A stretch of DNA of 29,912 bases from Chara braunii (Eukaryota; Streptophyta; Charophyceae; Charales; Characeae), in contig BFEA01000010.1 of NCBI GenBank assembly GCA_003427395.1, forward strand, positions 5,185,187 to 5,215,098, read 5' to 3'. The translations under genes and the position numbers were made by a program. Shown here one piece after another: positions 17,613-27,426 of this stretch (positions within the stretch are counted from its first letter, which is position 1; each line of letters starts with the position of its first letter). The notes under the pieces were generated by a model, which did not search any database, was not told where the DNA came from, and saw nothing but the letters and a program-made list of their open reading frames with translations.

Positions 17613-17613
17613 N
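17613..17613. other. Ambiguous base (assembly join)
   Basis: This is the only N in the window. Sequence to its right restarts at the equivalent of 17188, duplicating 17188-17430, so the N marks a join between two overlapping or tandem PLE 3' segments. Confidence 0.9.
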
Positions 17614-17856
17614 GTGCACTAGGGGAGAAGGAACTTTCGGGTGCTGCACGAGTTGTCAGAGTTTGCTGCTTTTCATTTTCATTTTTATTATTTCACTAAT
17701 TTTGGAAACCAATTTTTTTGGGCCCGCTACTGAGAGGATTCGTAACTGTTTCTTCAGTATGAGAATCCTGCTTGGACGCAGGCATTCTGGACCAGGTTTT
17801 CGACACAAGTATCTGGTCGGTTTTCAGAAGGCAGATGCAGCGACCCAAGGACAGGG
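17614..17856 (+). repeat. Third partial copy of the PLE 3' region
   Basis: This matches 17188-17430 but with several single-base losses in short runs (GGAAACC for GGAAAACC, ATTCGTAAC for ATTCCGTAAC) and substitutions. The error pattern suggests either an older tandem copy or a low-quality consensus next to the gap. It ends where ACAGGGTTTT runs into T26. Confidence 0.8.
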
Positions 17857-17887
<31 letters not shown>

Positions 17888-17914
17888 TTGGGGGGGGGGG
17901 GGGGGGGGGGGGGG
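17857..17914. repeat. T26 - AAAAATT - G25 homopolymer junction
   Basis: 26 T, AAAAATT, then 25 G separate the PLE piece from the 3' end of LINE-B. Read on the LINE strand this is C25 followed by AATTTTT and A26, so part of it may be a genuine LINE poly(A) tail. The combination next to an N makes a sequencing or assembly artefact likely. Confidence 0.6.
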
Positions 17915-17952
17915 CTGATAAGAGCAGACACCCCCTCCACGCCCGATGTCTG

Positions 17953-17968
17953 GGAACGGCTCCGTTCC
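17953..17968 (-). other. Stem-loop at the LINE-B 3' end
   Basis: GGAACGG-CT-CCGTTCC, 7-bp perfect arms, about 40-55 bases from the 3' end of the element on its own strand. In some LINEs a 3'-terminal stem-loop is what the RT recognises; that role here is only a suggestion. Confidence 0.45.
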
Positions 17969-18137
17969 ATTGGTGGGGAGCTGCACCTGCTGGAAATCGG
18001 GTCCAGCGTCCCTTAACATTTCAGGACAGGGAGCCAATTATCAGTAATGTTATGTTGGCCCGTTTTCACAGGGCCTCATGTCATGCATACACCACACAGT
18101 GATCCTTTTCAGTAGCTGAAGTTTGTTATGCCAGATC

Positions 18138-18385
18138 CCAACATGTCCTGATCAGAGGGCGTAGCTCACAGTCTGTAGCTCGGCCTGACTCCAGGCCTGC
18201 ACGACATTGAGCGGTCCCCCGTGAAATGGTTGCTGCAGTGTGTTGTGCATTATGTTCTGAGCCAACATGTCCTGATCAGAGGGTGTAGCTCACAGTCTGT
18301 AGCTCGGCCGGACTCCAGGCCTGCATGACACTGAGCAGTCCCCTGTGAAATGGTTGCTCAGTGTGCTGTGCATTATGTTCTGAGC
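18138..18385. repeat. 124-bp tandem duplication in the LINE-B 3' untranslated region
   Basis: Two head-to-tail copies begin with CCAACATGTCCTGATCAGAG at 18138 and 18262. They differ by a few transitions and a one- or two-base gap. No coding function. Confidence 0.9.
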
Positions 18386-18620
18386 CAGCACTTCATCCAA
18401 ACCGACCCGACACTGCTCTGAGCCCCATCATGAGGCCCCTGCTGACGCTGAAGGTGTCCATGATACAACGGGGCACCTCTCTGCGACGTCAGTAAGTCGT
18501 AAAGTCCCCTGATTGTGCTTGCAGCCACGTCGCATATACTTGCTGGCTCTCAGCTGTAGTTGCGTTGTCGTCTTCATCATCCGTGGAAATGAGGGGGATG
18601 TTGGGGTCCAGAAGAGGCGA

Positions 18621-19547
18621 TCAGGGCTGCAGGGGGGGCAGGGGAGGGGGAATGGGGTGGGCCGGGGAGGAACAAAGACGGAGGGTGGGAAGGGTCGGAG
18701 CTGGAGGCGGGAAAGGTGCAGAGGGGGCCATCGGACTGTCCGGCACAAGCACAAAGTTCGTTGGGAGGTAGGGGATCTCGAAGCAGCTGAACGGCCTCCT
18801 CCTCCAGGTGGATTCTGTGGACCTCCATGGTTTCCATCGAATGTCCAGGCTGTCAGTCAGGTCCGAGAATTTGTTGTTCGGATCCTGCCACAGCTGCCGG
18901 TAAGCGAGAACCATAGTATCCTTGGCTGCCTGTTCCTTCTCCTCTCGGCACGCCCGTTTCAGTTCTTTCCATGCGTCGTGTGTTCTGGCTCTGATCTCAT
19001 CCTCCGTCGCTTGCTGCGCTTGTTGCAGACCAAACTGGTGGTCTTTTCTTTCAAAGGCGCACCTAGCTCGCCATGCGAGCATTAACATGTGGAGGTGCAT
19101 GTAAGCGAAGAGGTTGGCGGCGTAGGGAGACCATCGAGCCAGCAACTGCTGTTTTTTGCCGAGCAGGAGAAGACCCAGATCCCAAGGAATGTAATAGCCT
19201 GTGAGGGAGTGGAATGCCGCGTCCCACCATTGCCATATTTGGGTGACCATTGGACACGCCAACAGGCAATATTCCAATGTTGCCCGGGCCGACAGTGATG
19301 CTCTGCCACAGTGCGAGCAAATGGGGGACAACAATCCCCTCTATTCCAGATTGGTCCTGGACACCAGCCAGTCGGGGGTGGGGAGGCAGCGGTGCAGTAT
19401 CTGCCATTGCAGGGATCTAACGTTTGTTGGCATGACCATCGAATAGTTAGCCCACGACAGGTTGTCTGTCAGCTGTGCATCTAGCGGCGAGTCCCTTTCC
19501 CATCTGCGGGTCACAATTTGGTTTAAGGGCAGGTCGGGGCACGAAGC
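18621..19547 (-). pseudogene. LINE-B ORF2 C-terminus: RVT zinc-binding domain and tail
   Basis: This is in the same frame as the RT. After TGA at 19550-19548 the frame runs WANYSMVMPTNVRSLQWQILHRCLPTPDWLV, meets TAG at 19343-19341, then continues ICSHCGRASLSARATLEYCLLACP. That is the zf-RVT pattern (C-x2-C ... E-x-[H]-x4-C), with the usual histidine apparently replaced by Tyr. A helical region follows (MLMLAWRARCAFERK, IRARTHDAWKELKRACREEKEQAAKDTMV). The end is a Pro-rich tail to TGA at 18621. Two in-frame stops in otherwise good sequence point to recent loss. Confidence 0.85.
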
Positions 19548-21830
19548 TCAGTAGGCCCCTTTAACCGTGTATTCCCAGAAGCTCATGGGTTTGTGGCCAG
19601 GCCATTCCCATTCATCCGGGTTGAACTGTAGCCTCGCAACCGGCGTGGATGGTTCATACACATAATGTCCTTTTTCGGCATCCCCCACCACCCTCACTTG
19701 CATAAGCGCTCCCCACTCTTCTTCGGCGTCCAAATCTTCAATCCTAACAGTTTTAGAGAACCTGGCGTCTCGAAGCTGGGATTGGTAGGCCTCCAACGCA
19801 CACCGGCCGTCCACAATACTATGAACTCTGTAGATGACATGAGGTCGGGTCTGGTCTGCGAACTTGGCCACCCCGTCGTTTTGCTAAACTGAGGGCCTCT
19901 TTTTGAGGGCAAGGCGCCAGGCCAGCGGAATGGCCTCCCTTAGCTGACAAGCATTGACCTCCACTGACTTAGCGTATTTCAATCTATGCTGCAGCTGATC
20001 AGTGGTTACCCAGTCTTCAGTGATCGGATCCCACAGGTCCCCAACAGTAAAGACCTCTTTCTTTGCCCAGGTGAGCCACGACGAGTTGGAGGTGAGGGAG
20101 AAGGGACTGCCTGTACCATCGAGAATATATGGGTTACCAAACAACGGCTGCCTCCACACATTGTGCCAACGGTTCGGCGGGCGCTTCAACTTCGGACCAC
20201 TTTTCCTCCAAAGCTTAAGCATGTTGGGCCACAGAGGGTCAAGGGGAATATCCTGCCTGGTGGCCTGTGCCGGGGTGCCGGCTTGGGGATGCTGTGGGGG
20301 GCCGGGTATTGGCCAATGGGAATTAGTGACCCATCTGAAGGGATGCACACGTGCGGACGCAGCAGTATGCGGGCCCAAATCAGATATCTGCAAGCAGGCC
20401 CGGGGGGCCCATGGGATATCGTTGCCTATGAGAAGCCTGACCAAAACTTTAAAGATCAAGGCTTCACTTTCTCTCTCCAGGTCCAATATCCCAAGTCCCC
20501 CCTTGACTCTTGGCTGGGTGAGGACATCCCAACTTACCCTACTCATGCAATTGTGAGAGTTTGCATCATTCTTCCACAGGTAGGCCGTAAGCGCCCTTCT
20601 CAGTATAGTGTATTGCTGAGGTTTTAGCGACCACACTGCTAGTTTATACCATACGACCGCCAGCATTGCATTGTTGATTGCAAGAGCGCGGCCCACCAGG
20701 GATGTATGTAACCCATCCCATCTGGCCAAGCGATCAAGCGCCGTGTTGACCAGTGTGTCGCCGTGATCCAGCGGGGGTCCCTGTGCCGTCAATCTCACCC
20801 CCAAGATACGTATGGCCTCATCCCGGGCTGCCCATGCGACACTCGGTTCTGGGGGGGGTGGCTCCCCTTGGGGGTGAAGCCACCATCCTTGTGTTTTGGA
20901 CCCCCAATTCACTTTCATATCTGCCGCCAGCGAGAAGAGGTGTATCACTTGGGTGACCGCGTGCAGACTGGTCGCATCTGCCTTAATGAGCACAGTCAGG
21001 TCGTCCGCAAACAATGACGTAACCGAGATGAGGTGGTCTAGAAGGTCCGGAATCGGTATTTTACTAATGAGGGGATGCGCTCTGATGAGCGAAGCCAGGG
21101 CTTCCATAACGATAACGAAGAGTAGAGGCACTATGGGATCCCCTTGCCTGACCGATCTTTGGAGCCGGATCAGGGGTGACAAGTGGCCATTCAGCATAAT
21201 GTTTGTGGTTGCAGTCCTATGAAGGAGCTGCACCCAGCGGCGAAAGGTTGGCCCAAAGTTCATTTTAGTCAAGCACATATCCAAGAAATCCCAGTCAATG
21301 TGATCATACGTTTTTTCGAAGTCGATGAACAAGATCGCTGCTTGGACCCTGCGTTGGCGAGCATATTTAATAGTCTCGTTGACGAGGAGGATGTTATCTT
21401 GGATGTTTCGATTGGGCATAAACCCCGACTGATCCGGATGAATCAGCATGTTCATCAGCGGCAGCAAGCGGTTGGTAAGGGCCTTGGACACCAGCTTGTA
21501 CGGGACCGGGAGGAGAGTGATCGGTCTATAATTTCTAATATCCTCCCTATCTCCTTTCTTGTAAAGAAGTGCGGTGACTCCCTGCCTTATCATACCTCCG
21601 AACGATCCTTCTTTCTGCACGGCTGTAACATAGTCCATTAGATCATCGCAAAGGAGGTCCCAAAATGACACCCAGAATTCTTTAGGAAAGGAGTCTATGC
21701 CTGGGGTCTTTTCATCCTTCATTCCCTGCAAGGCCTCCCAGATCTCCTGGGAAGACAGAGCCTTGTCAAGCTCCCCTTTTTGTGCAGTGGTGAGGCGTGA
21801 GTGGATGACTTGCAATAGTGATTCCCTTGC
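19548..21830 (-). pseudogene. LINE-B ORF2: reverse transcriptase
   Basis: A 643-codon frame (21815-19884) lies between TAG at 21833-21831 and TAG at 19886-19884, then continues in frame to 19548. Numbered from 21815: DEKTPGIDSFPKEFW (34-48), YKKGDREDIRNYRPITLL (85-102), HPDQSGFMPNRNIQDNIL (126-143), motif A FIDFEKTYDHIDW (D165), motif B SVRQGDPIVPLLF (QGDP 224-227) and motif C SLFADDLTV (D271, D272). All catalytic residues are intact. The enzyme would copy LINE RNA onto nicked chromosomal DNA. The region after motif C is the thumb and connection up to the zinc-binding domain. Confidence 0.93.
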
Positions 21831-23531
21831 CTACACCACGTCATCAAGGTATTTCTGAGGGGTTTGCGATGTGAAGAGATTTTGGTAATACCGGGAGGCA
21901 TAGTCTGTTATAGTGTAGGCATTGGTGGCGGGCGGGGCACTTTCATTCAGCGGGGGTTTCAGCTTTGGAACCGTTGCTGCCCTAGATCTGGCCTTTGCCT
22001 TGTTGAAGAAAACCCTGGCCATTGTGCCATCTGTGTGTTCCTTTTTAATCCGGGCCTGGATTCTCCAAGCCTGGGCTTGTTGTTCTATATAGGCTTGAAG
22101 GTGGTCCCGAGCCTGTTGCATGCTTTCGTAGGTCGGGCGGTGCAGCGGATCCTCCATCAGCTGCTCGTCCCAGCTCTCTAGTTGTTGCATGAGGTTGTCA
22201 AGGGTTGCCCTCCAATCTCTCGCGTGCTGGATGGAGAATTTCTTGGCCCTCTCCCTGAGTTGTGCCATTCCATCATTGAACCAGTCGACCCTGTCCCCAG
22301 ATTGCAGTTTTTGAGACTGCCAGTATCTCCAAAATCCATCGACCATATCTTTGAATCGCTGCAAGGGCAGCAGGGAGGAGTTAAATTTGTAAAACCCCGT
22401 GCCTCTTTGGATATGGTTGTGAAAGGACAGCCCCAATGTAATCATCCGGTGGTCGAAGGACTTGCAAGGACTGGCCGTAGCGATTTCGGTTGTGATGACC
22501 AGTCCTAGCAGGTCCTTCGATACTAATGTAAGGTCGATCCTGGAGTTGGAAAGGCAACGATCTCCTCTAGTTGAAAAACATGTGTAGGCTCTTTGGGATG
22601 GGTGCAGCATCCTGTATGTGTCTTCTAGTCCTTTATTTGACATGAGTTGATGGAGCATCAGGATGTCCGGGCCGGGGACGGGCTGCGAGGAACCCGATGG
22701 TGTGTCACGTTGTGAGGTCGATCTCCTGTCCATCACTAGATCAAGCGTTGTATTAAAATCACCTGCGACTATTAGAAGGGCATCACCTGGGAGGTGTTGC
22801 AGGAGGGTGATCCAGAAGTCCGCCCTGTCAGTCGGGTTGTTAGGTGCGTATATGCTGAGGAGATAAAACTCGTCTTCTTCGTGAGCTACTTTAAGGCACA
22901 CCCATCTTCCGTGGAGGCGATCATAGTCATACGAAATCGGCGTGAGCCTAGAGGAGGGTGGGAGCCAGATCGCTGCGCCTGCCGACGCCCTTTGTGTCGC
23001 TGGTGCTGAATAAATTGTGTATGGCCAGATCATTTTTGCTTTTGCTGCATGCGGCAGTGTATCTTGCAGGTGTGTTTCCTGGACACACACCGCATCCGGC
23101 CATCTGCCTGTGATTTGGCATTTGAGCATATTCGAGATGGCATCCTTCTTGTCCACCGATGCTGGGATAAGTCCATTGACGTTGAGCGAACGGATGTCAA
23201 TGTCCGCTCGGGCCAGTTTAGTAGCCCAGAGGGGGGGCTTCCTGACTAGAGGAAAAACCGGGGGGGAAGGCAGACGTCGAGGTGGCAGAGCAGGTGGTGG
23301 TGAACCCCCATTGGGGGGCGCGAAGGGGGGAGCGCGTGGGAGCGGATTATCGGGTGATGGGTGAGGTGGGATGATGTTGGGATGGTGACCTGAGTCTGAT
23401 TGTGGGGGTGGAATGCTGTGTGGTGGGTGGGATGGGTGGATGACATGATGCTGGCCAGTCAGCGGTTCAGATGACGATCCGACATTCAATCTGTGTATGG
23501 TTTGTGGCAATGCACCCGCTGCGTAATTCAA
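21831..23531 (-). CDS. LINE-B ORF2: APE-type endonuclease
   Basis: 566 codons ending in TAG at 21833-21831, in the same frame as the RT. Residues 1-108 are a Pro/His/Ser-rich linker. The endonuclease/exonuclease/phosphatase fold spans ~109-370 with all key residues visible: N117 and N119 (SLNVNG), E152 (VQETH), Y228 (SIYAPNN), D258 and N260 (AGDFN), D333 (SRIDLTLVS), D360 and H361 (SFDHRMITLG). It nicks target DNA for target-primed reverse transcription. The frame opens at TTG, and its first ATG lies at residue 135, inside the domain, so translation must come from non-AUG initiation or from ORF1. The TAG before the RT is probably a mutated CAG. Confidence 0.93.
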   Translation of the reverse strand: MNYAAGALPQTIHRLNVGSSSEPLTGQHHVIHPSHPPHSIPPPQSDSGHHPNIIPPHPSPDNPLPRAPPFAPPNGGSPPPALPPRRLPSPPVFPLVRKPPLWATKLARADIDIRSLNVNGLIPASVDKKDAISNMLKCQITGRWPDAVCVQETHLQDTLPHAAKAKMIWPYTIYSAPATQRASAGAAIWLPPSSRLTPISYDYDRLHGRWVCLKVAHEEDEFYLLSIYAPNNPTDRADFWITLLQHLPGDALLIVAGDFNTTLDLVMDRRSTSQRDTPSGSSQPVPGPDILMLHQLMSNKGLEDTYRMLHPSQRAYTCFSTRGDRCLSNSRIDLTLVSKDLLGLVITTEIATASPCKSFDHRMITLGLSFHNHIQRGTGFYKFNSSLLPLQRFKDMVDGFWRYWQSQKLQSGDRVDWFNDGMAQLRERAKKFSIQHARDWRATLDNLMQQLESWDEQLMEDPLHRPTYESMQQARDHLQAYIEQQAQAWRIQARIKKEHTDGTMARVFFNKAKARSRAATVPKLKPPLNESAPPATNAYTITDYASRYYQNLFTSQTPQKYLDDVV

Positions 23532-24136
23532 TCCATTGTCTTGAGAGGTAGCACGGCGGGGGGGTCGTCCCAGCGGTTATGTTCTTGCAGGACATTGTCC
23601 TCTAACAGGATCTGCATGAACACTAATACCTTGCTGAGAGTCCAGGCGAAGTTTGTCCTGAACCTCGCCAAAGAGAGGTCCATAAGTTGTTGGTGGGTGA
23701 ACCACGTGAAGCTCGTTCCAGATTTAAGATCTCTTGTGTTAGGATCTATCAGCAGGATGACTGGGATGACACCTTTCGGGAACGACAGAGACTAGGGTAG
23801 CACGACTCCCAAGACCCCCACCGTGCCTGTCTCAGCAATCCAATACTTCAGCCTTTTAAGAATGACTGCTGTAGACGGTTTGCCCCTCCATCCTTCAAGT
23901 GTAAGTCCGTTTGGTGACGCTGAGGCCCCTTGTTGCACGTCCTGTTGAGGCGGTCTAAGTCTAATCACCCACTCCCCTCTTTCCCTCACCGGGGTGAGCG
24001 GGATGATAACGACCCCTGGAGGCATTTCAATGTGTGCGCTTCCATCGTCTTCCAACCTTACCATCTCCCGCAGGTTTTGGGGGGGAGGCGTCTATGCTGG
24101 AGTCATTGTCCATGGGGTCGTTGTCATCATGTATTA
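23528..24136 (-). pseudogene. LINE-B ORF1, C-terminal part
   Basis: Minus strand. After the long ORF1 frame stops at 24137, coding-like sequence continues in other frames: IIHDDNDPMDNDSSIDASPP (near 24130-24070), then RLEDDGSAHIEMPPGVVIIPL (24064 down). From 23785 the third stretch reads LSFPKGVIPVILLIDPNTRD, FTWFTHQQLMDLSLARFR and VLVFMQILLEDNVLQEHNRW, and stops at TGA 23530-23528. The breaks coincide with G/C runs (7 at 24079-24085, 11 at 24184-24194), so they may be sequence errors. The TGA overlaps the TTG that opens ORF2. No known domain recognised. Confidence 0.65.
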
Positions 24137-27130
24137 TCAGCACCTTGCGGGAACAGGCACAATTTCCATAACGTTGTGAGTTTGCGGGGGGGGGGGAGGA
24201 GGGGAGTGCAATTGCTTCTCGTGCTGACTGAGGTGGTGTATGGTAAGCGGTGTTTGGTCCGCCTGTTGCTGCTCATTGTGCTGCAACAGGGAGTGGAGCG
24301 TTGAGCAGAGCTCGTGTATGAGTACCTTAGGCCACGCTAAGCCTTCGTGGACGAAGGCCTCCTCGGGGGGGTCAGGGGGGTCTCGCTGACCCCTGGTGTC
24401 GTTGGCCGCACTCCCTATGAAGCTCTTGTTGGCATAGCTAACAATTTTGTCGAGAAAGTTGTTTACCACCAAGACGATGGCCGCCCCCACATCCATCCAG
24501 TCTATGTCTGAGATGACCTTGTATTTTTCCACCGTGACCAACACTCGCGGGCTGTACATCAAGACCCTTTTGGCCTCCCCCCAAAATCTGTTACCCAGTT
24601 CGTCTGCGGGTTTATCATCCGCAGGTGAGAAAATTTTTAAGAGGGTCCAGTCTGTCAGGAAAGCGAGTTTCTGGTGAACCTCATCGTTGGTCGAGAGCGG
24701 AGGCGTGTCCACTTTCTGTGGAGGATTACTTTGTGGCGGAGCTGGCTCCACATCCATCGTCTCTGGAGGATCTTGGAGATGCTCCAGACGCGGAGGTTCA
24801 GGAGGGAGGACGGAGATGTCCATGTCTTGTGGCTTCTGCAGTCCTTCGGACCCTCCAGGCGGAGCGATGGACGGGCATTCGGGTGCGCAGATCATTTGAT
24901 GTTGTAGGACCGTTTGTCGATCCATCTCCTGTTGCCAAAAAACCTGCAGCTGGTGCTGTTGTTGCTGCAGGACGTGTTGCTGTTGGCAGCACAGCTGCTG
25001 CTGCCATTGCCTCTGCAGATGTTGATGTTCAAGGATCTGTTGCTGGAGCAACAGCCTGTCATGATACTGCTGGTGTTGGTACTGTGCCAGTTGTGCTTGC
25101 AGCAGCTTTTGGAGGTGCTCCTCGCATTGTGTGCGCAGCAGATCCTGCATCTGCAGATCTTGCGTCTGTTGTTGCTGGTTGGCCTGTGCCTGTGTGTGTT
25201 GCACTAGTTGGAGATGCATGTGTTGTTCCTCATGCCGTTGCCCGGGGAACTCCTGTTGTTGTTGACCCTGCTGCATCTGCAGATCTTGCGTCTGCTGTTG
25301 CTGGTTGGCCTGTGCCTGTGTGTGTTGCACTAGTTGGAGATGCATGTGTTGTTGCTCATGTTGTTGCCTGGGGAGCTCCTGTTGTTGTTGACCCTGCTGC
25401 ATCTGCAGATGGTCAAGTTGTTGGGGCTGTTCCGTTTGGAGCAGACGGTGCTGCTGTTGAATCTCCATTTGCTGATGACATCGGTCGAGTTCCTGTTGCC
25501 GACAATGTAGCTGAGCGTGTTGTTGGGGGCACAGGGGCTGCGGTTGCTGACCCAGGTCGAGGAGGCGGGTCTGTGGTTGAACAGGCTCACAGTCTAGCAT
25601 CTCGCCGTCTTGCTGCTGGTCCTGCTCGCTGCTGTGTAGTTGGATTGTAGCCCGCTTGTGTTGTTGAGATAGCACTTGCTGTAGACTTCGGTCTTGTAAG
25701 TGCTGTTGCTGCGTTGTTACTTGTGCGTGGTGGGCGTGGTCATGTTGCATAGCACGCTGGGCTTCTTTAAGGGGACCCCGTTGTGTGAGGGGCTCGTTGA
25801 GCTCACTGGGCTGGTCAGACATGTTCTGTAGTTGTTGGTGGTCGGGTGGGCCGGGGGGCGGCTGCAGTGGGCTTATTAACTGTTGTGGTATGTTCTGGGT
25901 GTCCCATTCGATCAGCCCCTTGCTGTCTTCCTTCGGCGCTTGTTTCGTCGTTGGAGGGAGCTGCAGAAACTTCGTTTCCCCAGTAAGCACCGAGACCACC
26001 TGCTTGAGTCTGGTGTCCCTTTCCTTTCCCAGGTCAGGGGGAGACGCAGCCAGCAATGGTTGCGCCGGCTGCAGCTGGTGTGATTGTGAAGGCCGTTGTC
26101 TTCGGTCAGCACGCTGCAACTGTTGTGTGGGCTCCACCTCCGGGCCCGGGGGGTCGTCTCGCGGGCGGACCGGGGACCGGGGCACTTGGTCATCGGGGAT
26201 GGATGACACAGAAGTGTCGTCCCATCTGTGTTTGTGTTGGTGCTGGGAGAAAGCCACGTCCTTGATTTTGTGAAGGAGGGAGTTGGCTTTCAGCCACACT
26301 TGCAGGGGTTTTGGAGGTTTTGCACTTCCTTCCCCCTGTCTGTCGGGACCTGGTAGCCTCAACTGTGGAGACACGAGGGGCGAACCCTTTTCCAAGGACA
26401 AAGCAACAGTTGTAGAGTGTTGTTGTTGCATTCGTCGTAGCGTTGTGGTGGGCGCGGGGGACACTCCCTTATCTGGGGGAAGGGACGTTCCTTTATCCGG
26501 GGGAAGGGTGGCAGTTGTGCATTGCCATTGCTCCTGTTGGCAAACCACTGCAGTCGCAGAATGAGCGGGTTTGGGGGTCGGCGTCCCCCGGTCTGAGGCA
26601 GTCGTCTTGTCACCGTTGGCACTGTTCTCTCCATCCAGTCTTGAGCTGGTCGGTGATTCAGTCGCCCCTGTCCCAGGGGCCTGGGGGGGGGAAGGCGCAG
26701 CCCCATGCCCTGTCCGGTCGCTGTTCGTGCCATCTTTGTCCTGAGGGAGGGCAAGGTCATTGTTGGCAGGGAGCGGCACCGCTGCCCGGCGGGAGGGACT
26801 CGGGGCCCGGGCCTTCCCCCCCTCCCCACCCAATTGTGAAAGGCCCTTTTGTTCAACTGAGTCAGGCCGGGGCGACGGGGCTGCAGTCCCATCCTCCGGT
26901 ACAGTCTCGTGACCAGTCCGATCCCCATTCCTGCCAGCCTTGTCCCGGGGCTGATCCTGTTGGCTAACCACTGCAGTCGCAGAGTGAGCAGGTTTGGGGC
27001 CCGGCTTCCCCCGGACTGAGGCAGCCATCTTGTCATTGTTGGCATTGTTCTCTCCATCCAGTCTTGGGCAGGTTGGTGATTCAGTCACCCCTGTCCCAGG
27101 GGCCGGGGGGGGGGGGAGGCGCTGCCCCAT
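24137..27130 (-). CDS. LINE-B ORF1, main frame: Pro- and Gln-rich protein
   Basis: 997 codons on the minus strand. N-terminal ~330 residues are low-complexity Pro/Ser/Gly/Asp sequence built from ~140-residue repeats (KPAHSATAVV, RPDSVEQKGLSQLGG, RLDGENSANGDK). Residues ~330-800 become Gln/His/Leu-rich and contain two perfectly phased 42-residue repeats (LQLVQHTQAQANQQQQTQDL). Residues ~850-960 look folded (HQKLAFLTDWTLLKIF, WGEAKRVLMYSPRVLVTVEKYKVISDIDW, VNNFLDKIVSYANKSFIG) but match no family I recognise. By position it is the LINE RNA-binding ORF1 protein, although no CCHC knuckle or RRM is seen. The 5' end of this frame is set by a homopolymer break, not a true start. Confidence 0.75.
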   Translation of the reverse strand: MGQRLPPPPAPGTGVTESPTCPRLDGENNANNDKMAASVRGKPGPKPAHSATAVVSQQDQPRDKAGRNGDRTGHETVPEDGTAAPSPRPDSVEQKGLSQLGGEGGKARAPSPSRRAAVPLPANNDLALPQDKDGTNSDRTGHGAAPSPPQAPGTGATESPTSSRLDGENSANGDKTTASDRGTPTPKPAHSATAVVCQQEQWQCTTATLPPDKGTSLPPDKGVSPAPTTTLRRMQQQHSTTVALSLEKGSPLVSPQLRLPGPDRQGEGSAKPPKPLQVWLKANSLLHKIKDVAFSQHQHKHRWDDTSVSSIPDDQVPRSPVRPRDDPPGPEVEPTQQLQRADRRQRPSQSHQLQPAQPLLAASPPDLGKERDTRLKQVVSVLTGETKFLQLPPTTKQAPKEDSKGLIEWDTQNIPQQLISPLQPPPGPPDHQQLQNMSDQPSELNEPLTQRGPLKEAQRAMQHDHAHHAQVTTQQQHLQDRSLQQVLSQQHKRATIQLHSSEQDQQQDGEMLDCEPVQPQTRLLDLGQQPQPLCPQQHAQLHCRQQELDRCHQQMEIQQQHRLLQTEQPQQLDHLQMQQGQQQQELPRQQHEQQHMHLQLVQHTQAQANQQQQTQDLQMQQGQQQQEFPGQRHEEQHMHLQLVQHTQAQANQQQQTQDLQMQDLLRTQCEEHLQKLLQAQLAQYQHQQYHDRLLLQQQILEHQHLQRQWQQQLCCQQQHVLQQQQHQLQVFWQQEMDRQTVLQHQMICAPECPSIAPPGGSEGLQKPQDMDISVLPPEPPRLEHLQDPPETMDVEPAPPQSNPPQKVDTPPLSTNDEVHQKLAFLTDWTLLKIFSPADDKPADELGNRFWGEAKRVLMYSPRVLVTVEKYKVISDIDWMDVGAAIVLVVNNFLDKIVSYANKSFIGSAANDTRGQRDPPDPPEEAFVHEGLAWPKVLIHELCSTLHSLLQHNEQQQADQTPLTIHHLSQHEKQLHSPPPPPPQTHNVMEIVPVPARC
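25145..25396 (-). repeat. 126-bp (42-codon) repeats in LINE-B ORF1
   Basis: Two nearly identical units start at 25145 and 25271 (CTGCATCTGCAGATCTTGCG on the plus strand), with the first bases of a third at 25397. 126 is a multiple of three, so the frame is kept. Confidence 0.9.
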
Positions 27131-27426
27131 GCCCTCCGCTCGCTGTTTTTGCCATCTTTGTCCTGAGGGAGGGCAAGGTCATTGTTGGCAGGGAGCGGCA
27201 CCGCTGCCCGGCGGGAGGGACTCGGGGCCCGGGCCTTCCCCCATCCCCACCCAATTGTGAAAGGCCCTTTTGTTCAACTGAGTCTGGCCGGGGCGACGGG
27301 GCTACAGTCCCATCCTCCAGTACAGTCCCGCGACCAGTCCGATCCCCATTCCTGCCAGCCTTGTCCCGGGGCCGATCCTGTTGGCTAACCCCTGCAGTTG
27401 CGGAGTGAGCAGGTTTGGGGGCCGGT
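26545..27426 (-). repeat. ~422-bp repeats in the LINE-B ORF1 N-terminus
   Basis: Two full units begin at about 26545 and 26968, and the start of a third lies at 27389 (CACTGCAGTCGCAGA-like on the plus strand). They differ at scattered sites and in G-run lengths (8 at ~26685, 11-12 at ~27103), which shifts the reading frame between units. Confidence 0.9.

Noticed and set aside
24625-25650. 341-codon open frame on the plus strand (Ala/Val-rich)
   Set aside because: It lies antisense to the Gln-rich part of LINE-B ORF1. CAG-rich repeats on one strand leave the opposite strand open by composition.
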